Positions 1-7,661 of a DNA stretch of 16,311 nt are shown here, piece by piece. Position 1 is the stretch's first letter; every line of letters begins with the position of its first letter. The stretch spans positions 1 through 16,311 of the forward strand of contig JAQGJI010000056.1 in assembly GCA_028290685.1 (NCBI GenBank), read 5' to 3'. This stretch comes from Devosia sp. (GTDB taxonomy: Bacteria; Pseudomonadota; Alphaproteobacteria; Rhizobiales; Devosiaceae). The notes under the pieces were generated by a model. That model saw nothing but the letters and a program-made list of their open reading frames with translations. It was not told the DNA's origin and ran no database searches. The position numbers and the translations under genes were made by a program.

Positions 1-460
1 CATGGGCAATGCCGCCCGCCAGCGTGCCCAGGGCTTCCACCCGCTGCCGGTGCTGCGCGCGCTGCTCCATCACGGCGCGCTGTTCGCGGGCCAGTTGCTC
101 CACCGTCACATCGGCAATAACGCCCACATAATGGGTGACCCGCCCTTGCGGATCTTTCAGCGGGGAAATGGACAGATCGTTCCAGAACAAGCGCCCGCCC
201 TTGGTGAAATTGCGCAGCCGGCACGTGGCTGGCGCTCCCTTCACAATAGCCTGGGCCAGCATGTGACGCCCGGGCTGGTCGCGATCATCAGCCTGCAGAA
301 AGCGGCAATTGCGGCCAAGAACCTCACCTTCCGTGTAGCCGGTGATGCTGCAGAAGGTCTGGTTGGCAAAGATGATCGGGCGATCGGGGGCGAGTTCATC
401 GGTGATGATCAGGCCCTCGCGAATGGCTCCAACGGCTCTTCTGAGCAGGTCAGGGATCAT
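1..460 (-). CDS. LOV-domain sensor histidine kinase, N-terminal part (runs off left edge)
   Basis: Read on the minus strand from ATG at 460, about 153 residues are visible. They form a PAS/LOV domain (about residues 10-125) carrying the flavin-binding signature GRNCRFLQ, with the adduct-forming Cys at residue 52. The strand FANQTFCSITGYT precedes it and FWNDLSISPL follows. A short helical linker rich in Glu, Gln and Arg leads into ALGTLAGGIAH at the window edge, which matches the H-box of HisKA kinases; the phospho-acceptor His would be residue 153. In this family blue light forms a cysteinyl-flavin bond that changes kinase activity. The frame stays open upstream to about 890, so starts at GTG 523 or ATG 652 are possible. 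The 460 start was chosen because the LOV core begins just after it; its Shine-Dalgarno (SD) sequence is weak. The rest of the kinase (ATPase, any receiver domain) lies outside the window. Confidence 0.85.
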   Translation of the reverse strand, partial: MIPDLLRRAVGAIREGLIITDELAPDRPIIFANQTFCSITGYTEGEVLGRNCRFLQADDRDQPGRHMLAQAIVKGAPATCRLRNFTKGGRLFWNDLSISPLKDPQGRVTHYVGVIADVTVEQLAREQRAVMEQRAQHRQRVEALGTLAGGIAH

Positions 461-1176
461 CCGGTGCAGTTCCCGTCTTTGTGCAACGTCAATCCGCTGT
501 AACACAGTCGCCCCATAGAGCACACTGTGCCCATCATGGTTTGTATTCCGCCGTGGGCTGGTTCGCGCCGACCGGTCCCGCTCTGGCACGCGGCGCTGCT
601 GATCGTGCCCCAGCGGGCTCAGTCCGGCTTGCCGGGAGTTCGGTGCGGCCATCGGCTGGCAGCTGATGCGTGCAGATCGAGCGGGGCAGCTCCAGGTTCG
701 CCCGCCCCCACCAAGGGCTCGGGGCGATGCAGCGCCGCCCGATGGTGCCTCGCCACACCAGAAAGCACCGGTTGTTCCGGCACACTTAACCAGAGTTAAT
801 CGTGCCGGTTGTGCTGCGGCGCGGTGAGGTAGTGGAGCATAGATGCTGGGTAAACGCACATCATCCAATTCATCCACCGTTATTGGCAGCTAATGAGCAC
901 GTGGAGTTTGTAGTATCTATTCGGCATCTACTGACAGAACACAAAGCTACAACAACAAAGCCACAGTTAACGCGCATTCCTCCCCGGTGTTGTTCGGGAA
1001 CGATTTCGAGGCATGCTCATTGGCATCTGAGACAACCAGCGAAGGGAACCGCGATGAACCACACGTTCAGGCCCGCACTCGTTGCCGCGCTGCCTCTCTT
1101 CCCGGGTCCGGCCCGGCTTGCCTTGAACCATACGCAGTGACGCCTGTCGCGCACTCAGCACAACTGGAGACCGGCC
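461..1176. other. gene-poor region upstream of the LOV kinase
   Basis: No convincing gene is seen here. ORFs in several frames overlap one another and have no family resemblance. About 830-970 is clearly more A/T-rich than the surroundings and is the likeliest place for promoters. A 28-codon ORF at 1054-1140 (plus) has an SD-like aaggga and a signal-peptide-like start (MNHTFRPALVAALPLF), but it stops at once. It could be a decayed secreted-protein start or chance. Confidence 0.4.
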
Positions 1177-1416
1177 ATGACGGCATCGAGCATCGACAGA
1201 ATTGCCAACCCGCTCACGGACAAATTCGCGCTCGATGAGCTGCCCAAGATCGCCCCTTGGGTCTATGAGCAGATCATCGCCGTGGGCACGGTCAATGTCA
1301 CCATGCTTCTTGAGAGCAGCGCGCCCGATGAAACGGCGCAATATCCGATGACGGCATGGGTTTCCGCGCTATCGGCCTGCCATTCCGAGCTTTGGCAGTC
1401 CTTGGCGCAGGGGTGA
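1177..1416 (+). CDS. small hypothetical protein (79 aa)
   Basis: ATG at 1177 has a reasonable SD sequence (ctggag, about 8 nt upstream) and the codons favour G/C in third position, as in the real genes nearby. The product is a soluble, mildly acidic protein with no membrane segment, signal peptide or motif that I recognise. It stands alone between the LOV kinase and gdhA, with no operon partner on its strand. It could be a genuine small protein or the leftover start of a longer gene, because repeat-like DNA follows at 1454. Confidence 0.4.
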   Translation: MTASSIDRIANPLTDKFALDELPKIAPWVYEQIIAVGTVNVTMLLESSAPDETAQYPMTAWVSALSACHSELWQSLAQG

Positions 1417-1453
1417 ATGGCCTCGCGCCTGAAGGTTTGGGTGTGATGGCCTG

Positions 1454-1484
1454 TGTGGATCAGTAAGTCCTGAGCCTGGCCGCA
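1454..1484 (+). repeat. 31-nt imperfect repeat, copy A
   Basis: This stretch matches 3248-3278 at 27 of 31 positions in the same orientation, sharing tgtggatca, gtcctga and cctggccgca. The two copies sit downstream and upstream of gdhA. They may be remnants of a mobile element or a short intergenic repeat. No transposase or terminal inverted repeat is visible. Confidence 0.5.
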
Positions 1485-1540
1485 TTGACCATAAACGTGG
1501 TTTGGCCGCGGACAGAGCATTGAACGGCTTGCCGGTCGCA

Positions 1541-1557
1541 CAGGGCTGGGCGCCCTG
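1541..1557 (-). terminator. gdhA: possible gdhA terminator hairpin
   Basis: A perfect 6-bp stem (CAGGGC / GCCCTG) with a 5-nt loop lies 36 nt beyond the gdhA stop codon. There is no U-run after it, so it is at best a weak intrinsic terminator or a 3' end stabiliser. Confidence 0.3.
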
Positions 1558-1592
1558 GTGCGAGTTCTCGATCGGCTACATGCCCCCCTGAC

Positions 1593-2948
1593 CTAAATTA
1601 CCCCTAACGCCCGCATTGCTTCTGCAACGCGAACGAAGCCGGCAATATTGGCGCCCAGAACATAGTCTCCGGGTGCGCCATACTCCTCGGCTGTGCTGGC
1701 GCAGGTGTCATGGATCGTATGCATGATTTTTGACAGCCGGCCTTCGGTCTGCTCGAAGGACCAGCTGTCCCGGGAGGCGTTCTGCTGCATTTCCAGTGCG
1801 GAGGTTGCGACGCCACCGGCATTGGCGGCCTTGCCCGGAGCAAACATGACCCCGGCCTCCTGAAAAATGCGGATTGCTTCAGGGGTCGAGGGCATATTGG
1901 CGCCCTCACCCACGGCCAGCACACCATTGGTCACGAGCGTCCTGGCATCCTTTCCCGTCAGTTCGTTCTGCGTAGCCGAGGGCATCGCCACGTCACACGG
2001 CACGTCCCAGATGGAGCCGGTGCCAGCCTCGACGAAGTGGGCTCTACCGCCCGCGCCCACAAGCTGGACATAGTCGGAAACCCGCCCTCGGCGCACCTCT
2101 TTGATCTCTTTCAGCAGTTCCAGGTCGACCCCACCTTCATCAACGACATAGCCGGAGCTATCCGAGACCGCGATGACCTTTCCGCCGAAGGATTGTACCT
2201 TTTCAACGCTGTATACCGCCACATTGCCCGAGCCTGACACCACCACTTTTCTGCCGTCAAAGCTCTGGCCTTTCGTAGCCAGCATCGCCTGGAGAAAATA
2301 AGCATTGCCATAGCCGGTCGCTTCCGTGCGCGCACGCGAACCACCGTAGAAAAGGGCTTTTCCGGTCAGCACGCCGGCTTCATAACGATTGGTCAGGCGC
2401 TTGTACTGGCCGAACATATATCCGATCTCGCGGGCACCGACGCCGATGTCCCCAGCTGGCACGTCCGTGTATTCACCGATGTGCCGATACAGTTCGGTCA
2501 TGAATGACTGGCAGAAGCGCATGACCTCCCCATCGGACCGTCCCCGTGGGTTGAAGTCCGATCCGCCCTTGCCACCACCAATGGGCATGCCGGTGAGCGC
2601 ATTCTTGAAGGTCTGCTCGAAACCCAGGAACTTGATGATCCCGACATTGACCGATGGGTGAAAGCGAAGACCACCTTTGTAGGGTCCAAGGGCGGAATTG
2701 AACTGCACCCTGAATCCACGGTTAATCTGCACCTGCCCTTGGTCATCTACCCAAGGCACACGGAAGATGATCTGCCGCTCGGGTTCGCAGATACGCTCAA
2801 TAAGCGCGTGATTGAGATAGTCCGGACGCTTGGCGATTACGCGGCCAAGGCTCTCAAGCACTTCGCGCACAGCCTGATGGAATTCCGGCTCCCCCGGGTT
2901 GCGCTGCAACACCTGGTCCAAAACCGGCTGCAATTTTTCATCTATCAT
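1593..2948 (-). CDS. gdhA: NADP-specific glutamate dehydrogenase
   Basis: The enzyme makes L-glutamate from 2-oxoglutarate, ammonium and NADPH in the cytoplasm. It is 451 residues long, almost the same as E. coli GdhA (447), and belongs to the hexameric class. The substrate-binding lysines K91 (GPYKGGLRF), K115 (EQTFKNAL) and K127 (GGGKGGSDF) and the catalytic D167 (VPAGDIGVG) are all present. The nucleotide-binding loop is VVVSGSGNVAVYS, about residues 235-247. The start is ATG 2948, preceded by a good SD (AGGAG, 7 nt spacing). The stop is TAG. The gene is monocistronic. Small repeat copies flank it on both sides. A role in ammonium assimilation is established for the family; no regulator is visible here. 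Confidence 0.97.
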   Translation of the reverse strand: MIDEKLQPVLDQVLQRNPGEPEFHQAVREVLESLGRVIAKRPDYLNHALIERICEPERQIIFRVPWVDDQGQVQINRGFRVQFNSALGPYKGGLRFHPSVNVGIIKFLGFEQTFKNALTGMPIGGGKGGSDFNPRGRSDGEVMRFCQSFMTELYRHIGEYTDVPAGDIGVGAREIGYMFGQYKRLTNRYEAGVLTGKALFYGGSRARTEATGYGNAYFLQAMLATKGQSFDGRKVVVSGSGNVAVYSVEKVQSFGGKVIAVSDSSGYVVDEGGVDLELLKEIKEVRRGRVSDYVQLVGAGGRAHFVEAGTGSIWDVPCDVAMPSATQNELTGKDARTLVTNGVLAVGEGANMPSTPEAIRIFQEAGVMFAPGKAANAGGVATSALEMQQNASRDSWSFEQTEGRLSKIMHTIHDTCASTAEEYGAPGDYVLGANIAGFVRVAEAMRALGVI

Positions 2949-3403
2949 GCTTGTTGCTCCTGGTCGGGATGGGAAGCGGGGCTATGGTCCAAGGAAACCG
3001 CGTGCAGGCATCGTCATCCCGCTACGGAAAGAAGGCTCCGCTCAGCTTCCGGGCTGACTTACCGGTGAGATCTATTTCGAAGTGGCCGCGCTGGCTAGGG
3101 TCAGAACCCAATAATTTGCTGAGTTGAATGCTGGCGGACGATTCAAGGTGGCAGGAGGTGCTGCCTTGAGTGATTGGCTGATGTTGACGCCGGCCCGGAT
3201 GCGCCGGATCGAGCCCTCTGCAGCTGCCTTGGCGGCAACCTTCATCTTGTGGATCAATGCGTCCTGACCCTGGCCGCAACCCCTAGCCGCTGCAACAATC
3301 GTGTTTGGGACGGAACGAAGCGAAACCGCCATCGGTTAGACTGACACGATCACACCAGCAATGCAGTCAGCTGCCAAAATTGGTCTTGAGCCAGGAGACT
3401 CCC
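2949..3403. other. intergenic region between divergent gdhA and hydrolase genes
   Basis: About 455 nt lie between the divergent starts of gdhA and the isochorismatase-family gene, so promoters for both should be here. No clear -35/-10 pair or palindromic operator was found. It contains repeat copy B (3248-3278). A minus-strand ORF (3072-3332) is open but resembles nothing known and has a mixed third-position pattern, so it is not called as a gene. Confidence 0.4.
3248..3278 (+). repeat. 31-nt imperfect repeat, copy B
   Basis: Partner of the copy at 1454-1484, with 27 of 31 identical positions in direct orientation. The similarity fades quickly on both sides. Confidence 0.5.
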
Positions 3404-4228
3404 ATGCCCATGCCACGCCGAACCATCTATAGCCAGACCGCAGCCGGTGGCGTGCAATTGGCGTCGGGGTCAGATCGCTGGCATCTGTACGACGATTTCG
3501 TCGACCTTTCGCCCCATTCCGCTTCCGGCAAGCTGGTCAAGTTCGATGCCGCGCTCATGCCCTTTGTTGACGATCTCAGCCGGGGTGCCCTGGTCGTGAT
3601 CGACATGCAGAATGACTTCTGCGCACCGGGAGGCTGGACCCACCGTTCAGGGCTCGATTATACCCGGTGCAGAAACGCTATCCCAGGGGTGCAGCGCGCC
3701 CTCCGGGCAGCCCGAGCGCACGGCATGTGGGTCATCTGGGTATATTGGTATAATCGCGGCGACCTGCGAAATCTGGGCGCGCCCACGCTTTATTCATTCA
3801 AGCATAGTCCTGACCAAAAGGGCATCGGGCAAGACCTCGATCACGGGCCGGTGCTGACGGAAGGCTCGTGGGGCGCCGAGATCGTCGACGAACTCAAACC
3901 GCTTATGGATGAGGACGACATTCACATCGAGAAGGTGCGCATGAGCGGGTTTTACGGCACGCATCTGGACCAGGTCCTTCGGGCCCAGGGGGTGAGCACG
4001 CTGTTCCTGGCCGGTGTGAACATCGACCAATGCGTCACGACCACCATGGAGGACGCCTATTTCCGCGACTATAACGGGGTTCTGCTCGAGGATGCCTGCG
4101 CCACCTCAAGCCCTGATTACTGCCAGCAGGCCGTGGTGTTCAACGCCAAGAATTGCTGGGGTTTCGTAACCGACACCGCAGCCTTTGCAAACCCGACCCC
4201 GTTTGATCGAAACGTAATCAGCCGCTGA
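3404..4228 (+). CDS. isochorismatase-family cysteine hydrolase
   Basis: A 274-residue member of the isochorismatase-like cysteine hydrolases, which usually cleave amide or C-N bonds (N-carbamoyl compounds, ureidoacrylate, biuret, nicotinamide). The expected catalytic triad is present: D67 in VVIDMQNDFC, K177 in IEKVRMSGFYGT, and nucleophile C210 in GVNIDQCVTTT, with the usual cis-peptide context before the Cys. The core fold runs from about residue 60. An N-terminal extension of about 60 residues is longer than in small family members. The start is ATG 3404, preceded by AGGAG 7 nt upstream; the frame is open further upstream but without an SD. No signal peptide is seen, so it is cytoplasmic. 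It stands alone, divergent from gdhA and convergent with the gabD-like gene. The substrate cannot be read from sequence. Confidence 0.88.
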   Translation: MPMPRRTIYSQTAAGGVQLASGSDRWHLYDDFVDLSPHSASGKLVKFDAALMPFVDDLSRGALVVIDMQNDFCAPGGWTHRSGLDYTRCRNAIPGVQRALRAARAHGMWVIWVYWYNRGDLRNLGAPTLYSFKHSPDQKGIGQDLDHGPVLTEGSWGAEIVDELKPLMDEDDIHIEKVRMSGFYGTHLDQVLRAQGVSTLFLAGVNIDQCVTTTMEDAYFRDYNGVLLEDACATSSPDYCQQAVVFNAKNCWGFVTDTAAFANPTPFDRNVISR

Positions 4229-4232
4229 GCCC

Positions 4233-4259
4233 CAAAAGGCCCTTCAGCGGGCACTTTTG
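4233..4259. terminator. bidirectional terminator hairpin between convergent genes
   Basis: The stem CAAAAG-GCCC pairs with GGGC-a-CTTTTG (10 bp, one bulged A) around a 6-nt loop, starting 5 nt after the hydrolase stop codon. The A/T-rich outer arms give a U-rich tract in either direction. This suits the gap between two convergent genes. Confidence 0.55.
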
Positions 4260-4364
4260 AACATGTGGAGCCGTGCCGGCATTCCCCCAGGAACATGATG
4301 GCATGGCTGTTGTTCCCTGAAAGGTCGCGGTCCATTTCTTTTCCGCGCCCGTTTCTGGCAGCTT

Positions 4365-5834
4365 TCAGATGCCGCCAAGCGCCAGGTACTTGATCTCGAG
4401 ATACTCCTCGATGCCGTATTTGGACCCCTCACGGCCGATGCCCGACTGTTTGATGCCGCCGAAGGGAGCCATCTCATTGGCAATGGCGGGGGTATTAACC
4501 CCCACCATGCCGGCCTCGAGCGCCTCGCCGACGCGAAAGATGCGGCCGATGTCGCGGGCGTAGAAGTAGGAGGCGAGGCCGAACTCGGACTGGTTGGCCA
4601 TGGCGACGCCATCGGCTTCATCCTTGAACGGGATGATGGCGGCGAGCGGGGCGAAGGTTTCCTCGCGCGAGACCTTCATGGCCTGCGTCGCCCCCGTGAT
4701 CAGGGTGGGTTCATAAAAGGTGCTCCCCAGCGCCGAGCGCTTGCCGCCCAGGCGCAGGACCGCGCCGTTTGCCAGCGCATCATCCACATGTTCCTGCATC
4801 TTGAGCACCGCTCGCTCGTCGATCAGGGGACCGACATTGACGCCGGGATCGGTGCCGCGGCCGAGCCGGAGCCCGGCCATGCGCTGCTGCAGCTTTTCGG
4901 TGAAGGCTTCGACCACCGGCTGCTGGACATAGATGCGGTTGGCGCAGACACAGGTCTGGCCGGCATTGCGGAACTTGGACAGCAGGGCCCCATCGGCCGC
5001 GGCGTCCAGATCGGCGTCATCGAAGACGAGGAAAGGTGCGTTGCCACCGAGTTCGAGGGACAGGCGCTTGATCTGGTCGGCCGCCGCCTTGATGAGCCAG
5101 CGGCCCACTTCGGTGGAGCCGGTGAAGCTGATCTTGGCAATATCGGGGTGGCTGGTGATAGCGGCACCGATTTCCTGGGCCGCTCCGGTGATAACGGAAA
5201 AGATGCCGGCCGGAACCCCGGCGCGTTCGGCCAGCACGGCGAGGGCCAGCGCGGAGAGCGGGGTCTGGCTCGCGGGTTTGAGGATCATGGCGCAGCCGGC
5301 GGCAAGGGCCGGACCGGCCTTGCGGGTGATCATGCCGTTGGGGAAGTTCCAGGGAGTGATCGCGGCGCAGATGCCGACCGGCTGCTTCATCACCAGGATG
5401 CGTTGGGTCGGATTGGGTCCGGCCATGAAGTCGCCCTCGACGCGCTTGGCCTCTTCGGCAAACCATTCCAGATAGGCGGCGTTCGAGACGATCTCCGACC
5501 TCGATTCAGCCAGGGGCTTGCCCTGCTCTGCGGTGAGAATCTGCGCCAGGTCCTCGGTATTGTCGATGATGAGGTCGTACCAGCGGCGCAGGATTGCCGC
5601 CCGTTCCTTGGCGGGGCGGCGGGCCCAGGCCGGCATGGCCGCCTTTGCTGCCGCCACCGCATCGTCAAGCGCCGGGGCGCCCAGGCGCGGCACAAGGGCA
5701 ATCAGCGCGCCATCGTAGGGATCGCGCACCGCGATGCCATTGTCGCCATCAGCGGCAACCCACCTGCCCCCGATCAGGCAGTTCTGGGTCAGCAGTGCCG
5801 GGTCGTTGAGCGTCAGCTTGCGAGCATTGGTCAC
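4365..5834 (-). CDS. gabD: GabD-family aldehyde dehydrogenase, probable sulfolactaldehyde dehydrogenase
   Basis: A 489-residue NAD(P)-dependent aldehyde dehydrogenase very close to E. coli GabD in layout. It has ITPWNF with the oxyanion-hole Asn (N163), FTGSTEVGR (about 238-245), the general base E261 in LELGGN, and nucleophile C295 in NAGQTCVC. Its start is GTG 5834, preceded by AAGGAG. The start overlaps the exporter stop by 4 nt (GTGA), so translation is coupled. By similarity alone it would be called succinate-semialdehyde dehydrogenase. Its operon also holds a TauE-type exporter, a sulfoquinovosidase remnant and an SDR remnant, which is the gene set of the sulfo-Entner-Doudoroff pathway. 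In that pathway a GabD homologue oxidises 3-sulfolactaldehyde to sulfolactate. Residues near the active site differ from E. coli GabD (NFPNGMITRK against NFPAAMITRK; VNTPAIANE against INTGIISNE). Family is certain; substrate is inferred. Confidence 0.93.
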   Translation of the reverse strand: MTNARKLTLNDPALLTQNCLIGGRWVAADGDNGIAVRDPYDGALIALVPRLGAPALDDAVAAAKAAMPAWARRPAKERAAILRRWYDLIIDNTEDLAQILTAEQGKPLAESRSEIVSNAAYLEWFAEEAKRVEGDFMAGPNPTQRILVMKQPVGICAAITPWNFPNGMITRKAGPALAAGCAMILKPASQTPLSALALAVLAERAGVPAGIFSVITGAAQEIGAAITSHPDIAKISFTGSTEVGRWLIKAAADQIKRLSLELGGNAPFLVFDDADLDAAADGALLSKFRNAGQTCVCANRIYVQQPVVEAFTEKLQQRMAGLRLGRGTDPGVNVGPLIDERAVLKMQEHVDDALANGAVLRLGGKRSALGSTFYEPTLITGATQAMKVSREETFAPLAAIIPFKDEADGVAMANQSEFGLASYFYARDIGRIFRVGEALEAGMVGVNTPAIANEMAPFGGIKQSGIGREGSKYGIEEYLEIKYLALGGI

Positions 5835-6622
5835 GGCACGAACTCCTTGAGGAGAATGGCGAGGGGAGAAGCACAAAGCGCCAGGCCGGACAGCAGCAGC
5901 AGGGTTGCTGCAATTCGGCGCAGCACGATGGGCGCTATGGGTGGGGGGAACTTTTGCGCCAGCAGCGTTCCGCCCAACACCATCGGGAGCGCCCCGGCGG
6001 CGGCGAGCCAGACCTGCACCGGCACGCCGGTGGTGGCAAAGACCAGGCCAAGCCGCGCCAGGGCGTTGACGAAGAAAACCGCGACCAGTGTCGAGCGCAC
6101 CATCACATGGGACAGGGGCTGGCGATACATCTGCCAGATGATCGGCGGCCCGGCCGTTGAAAACAGCCCTCCCATGATGCCGCCGGCAAGGCCAGTGGCA
6201 ACAAAGGAAGCACTGCTGCTGCGCTCGGGCCGCTGCCGTGGCCGGTGCAGCATCTGCAAAGAGGCGAAAATGATGAGCGCCCCCAGGAGCAGCGCCAGCG
6301 CGGAGATGGCGCTTTTGGCCAGATAAAGCAGGAGCGCGTAGCCGATCAGCAAACCCGGCAGGCTGCCCAGCATCAGCAGGGCAAGGCCGCCGCGGTCGAT
6401 CTGGCGCCAATCGGCCCGCAGCACCATGGCGCCGTTGAACAACACCATCAGGCTCGACAAAATCGCGGCCTCGGGCAACGGGATCAGGCCAAGCAGGCCC
6501 ACCGTTCCGACCAGGATCAGCCCGAAGGCAAAGCCGGTCAGGGCCTGAATCCAGGCCGCGCCGCCGGCAATCAGCCAAAGCAGCAGGAGTTCGACGCTAA
6601 ACATCTGAGTAAAGACCTGCAT
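5831..6622 (-). CDS. TauE/SafE-family membrane exporter (probable sulfolactate/sulfite exporter)
   Basis: A 263-residue, very hydrophobic protein with about eight predicted membrane segments in two halves. The glycine-rich turns typical of the family are present: TGFAFGLILVGTVGLLGLIP in the first half and GLAGGIMGGLFSTAGPP in the second. TauE/SafE proteins export small organic or inorganic sulfur anions such as sulfite, sulfoacetate or sulfolactate across the inner membrane. The start at ATG 6622 lies 2 nt beyond the stop of the upstream sulfoquinovosidase remnant. An in-frame ATG at 6604 is an alternative, since neither has a strong SD. It overlaps the aldehyde dehydrogenase by 4 nt. In sulfoglycolytic operons this position is taken by the exporter of the sulfolactate product, which is the role I infer here. 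The gene looks intact. Confidence 0.88.
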   Translation of the reverse strand: MQVFTQMFSVELLLLWLIAGGAAWIQALTGFAFGLILVGTVGLLGLIPLPEAAILSSLMVLFNGAMVLRADWRQIDRGGLALLMLGSLPGLLIGYALLLYLAKSAISALALLLGALIIFASLQMLHRPRQRPERSSSASFVATGLAGGIMGGLFSTAGPPIIWQMYRQPLSHVMVRSTLVAVFFVNALARLGLVFATTGVPVQVWLAAAGALPMVLGGTLLAQKFPPPIAPIVLRRIAATLLLLSGLALCASPLAILLKEFVP

Positions 6623-6624
6623 GG

Positions 6625-7464
6625 TTATAGGGAGCGAAGTTGGCGGAAGAGCTCGGCGAAACGGCTGCCGGGATCAAAATACACGGCCGGCCGGCCGATC
6701 GGGGCCGGCGCCTCGATCCATTGCCCGCCGCTCGATCTCCCCCCGCTCCAGAGTTGCTCCCAATCGTGACCGCAGGGCAGATAAACCTGCCGGCTCTGCT
6801 GCCCAGCCTGCCAGACCGGCGCCACCAGCATGTCGGCGCCATAGAGATACTGGTCCTGGATCGAATAGGTCTGGCGGTCCGCTTCGTGGTGGAGAAAAAG
6901 CGGGCGCTGCACCGGCAGGCCGGTTGCGGCAGCCTGGGCCGACAGGTGGCGCAGGTAGGGCGCCAGCGCGCAATAAAGCCGGGTCATGGAGGCGAAATGG
7001 GCGAGTACCCCGGGGTCCTGGTCGAGCTGGAGATTTTGGCTGGGCCTGTTGCCCTCGTGGCTGCGCATTACCGGGGTAAAGGCCGCCATCTCGGACCAGC
7101 GCATCAGCAATTCGGCGCTGCGCACATTGCCGAACAGGCTGGTATAGCCGCCGATATCGGAGTGGTGATAGGCATTACCGAGGAGCCCGGAGGACAGTGC
7201 GCCGCTGATCACGGTGACAAGGCCGTCATGGCGGGAGAAGTCCACGGACTGATCGCCCCCCCACAGCAGGGGGCAGTGGGCCTGAACGCCGGTGAAGCCG
7301 GCCCGCATGAACCACAGCGTGTCGCCGGTCTTGCCGCGGCTCGCAACGGCGCGGGCATCTCCGCGCCCCACGAACAGCGCCGGCGCGCCGCTGTCATGAA
7401 CGATCAACACCGTATCGGCGAGACGAATCTCGAAGCCGTTCCGGGTCGGGTGGAGGCGGATCAT
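6625..7464 (-). pseudogene. sulfoquinovosidase (GH31) with a large internal deletion
   Basis: Residues 1-40 match the N-terminal strands of YihQ-type sulfoquinovosidases (FEIRLADTVLIVHDSGAPAL). From about residue 44 the protein continues in the same frame with the far end of the family: GKTGDTLWFMRAGFTG, WGGDQSVDFS, HHSDIGGYTSLFG, FTPVMRSHEGNRP, LPVQRPLFLHH, LYGADMLVAPV. The total is 279 residues against about 680 for YihQ, so some 400 residues of the catalytic barrel are missing. The acid/base Asp survives (D71 in GGDQ). The nucleophile Asp and the Arg/Trp sulfonate-binding residues lie in the lost part, so the protein should be inactive. The intact enzyme releases sulfoquinovose from its glycosides. 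ATG 7464 follows the SDR stop by 11 nt with a gggacc SD. The junction is near 7330-7345. GH31 family is certain; sulfoquinovosidase type is strongly supported. Confidence 0.88.
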
Positions 7465-7475
7465 TGCGGTCCCTG

Positions 7476-7661
7476 TCAGTTCTGGGTGCGGCCAGCATCG
7501 ACGACGAAATTGGCTCCCGTGGCGCCAGCGCTCTCGTCTGACCCGAGAAACAGCGCCATGCGCGCGACATAGCTCGCATCGAGGCGGAATTTCAATGCCT
7601 GCAGATCGATGAACTGCTGATTGAGTTCGGGCGTCAGCCAGAGCTTTTCCTGCCGCTCGGT
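7476..7661 (-). pseudogene. C-terminal stub of an SDR, probable sulfoquinovose dehydrogenase
   Basis: Sixty-one residues on the minus strand match the C-terminus of short-chain dehydrogenases: TERQEKLWLTPE, then LDASYVARMALFLGSDESAG and TGANFVVDAGR, ending in TGA at 7476. The Rossmann half and the Ser-Tyr-Lys active site are absent. In intact relatives this stretch is preceded by a Pro-Gly-Trp turn; here the similarity ends abruptly at 7661 and unrelated plus-strand-like sequence begins. It lies directly upstream of the sulfoquinovosidase remnant, where sulfo-Entner-Doudoroff clusters carry the SDR that oxidises sulfoquinovose to sulfogluconolactone. SDR family is well supported; the substrate is inferred from position and from the TERQ..LWLTPE segment. 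Confidence 0.7.

Noticed and set aside
2..502. A plus-strand frame at the left edge
   Set aside because: The minus strand carries the LOV signature and H-box, so the plus frame is a shadow.
802..1341. Overlapping ORFs on both strands (802-1140 plus, 967-1341 minus)
   Set aside because: No SD at their starts, no family resemblance, and they overlap each other and the better 1177 ORF.
4788..6326. A 512-codon plus-strand frame opposite the dehydrogenase and exporter
   Set aside because: Antisense shadow crossing the boundary of two well-supported genes; no recognisable domain.
4365..6578. A 737-codon minus-strand frame that joins the aldehyde dehydrogenase to an N-terminal extension
   Set aside because: The upstream part is the wrong-frame shadow of the TauE exporter. 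The real dehydrogenase starts at GTG 5834, with an SD and a 4-nt overlap.
6640..7572. A 310-codon plus-strand frame across the sulfoquinovosidase remnant
   Set aside because: The minus strand carries unmistakable GH31 motifs; the plus frame has none.
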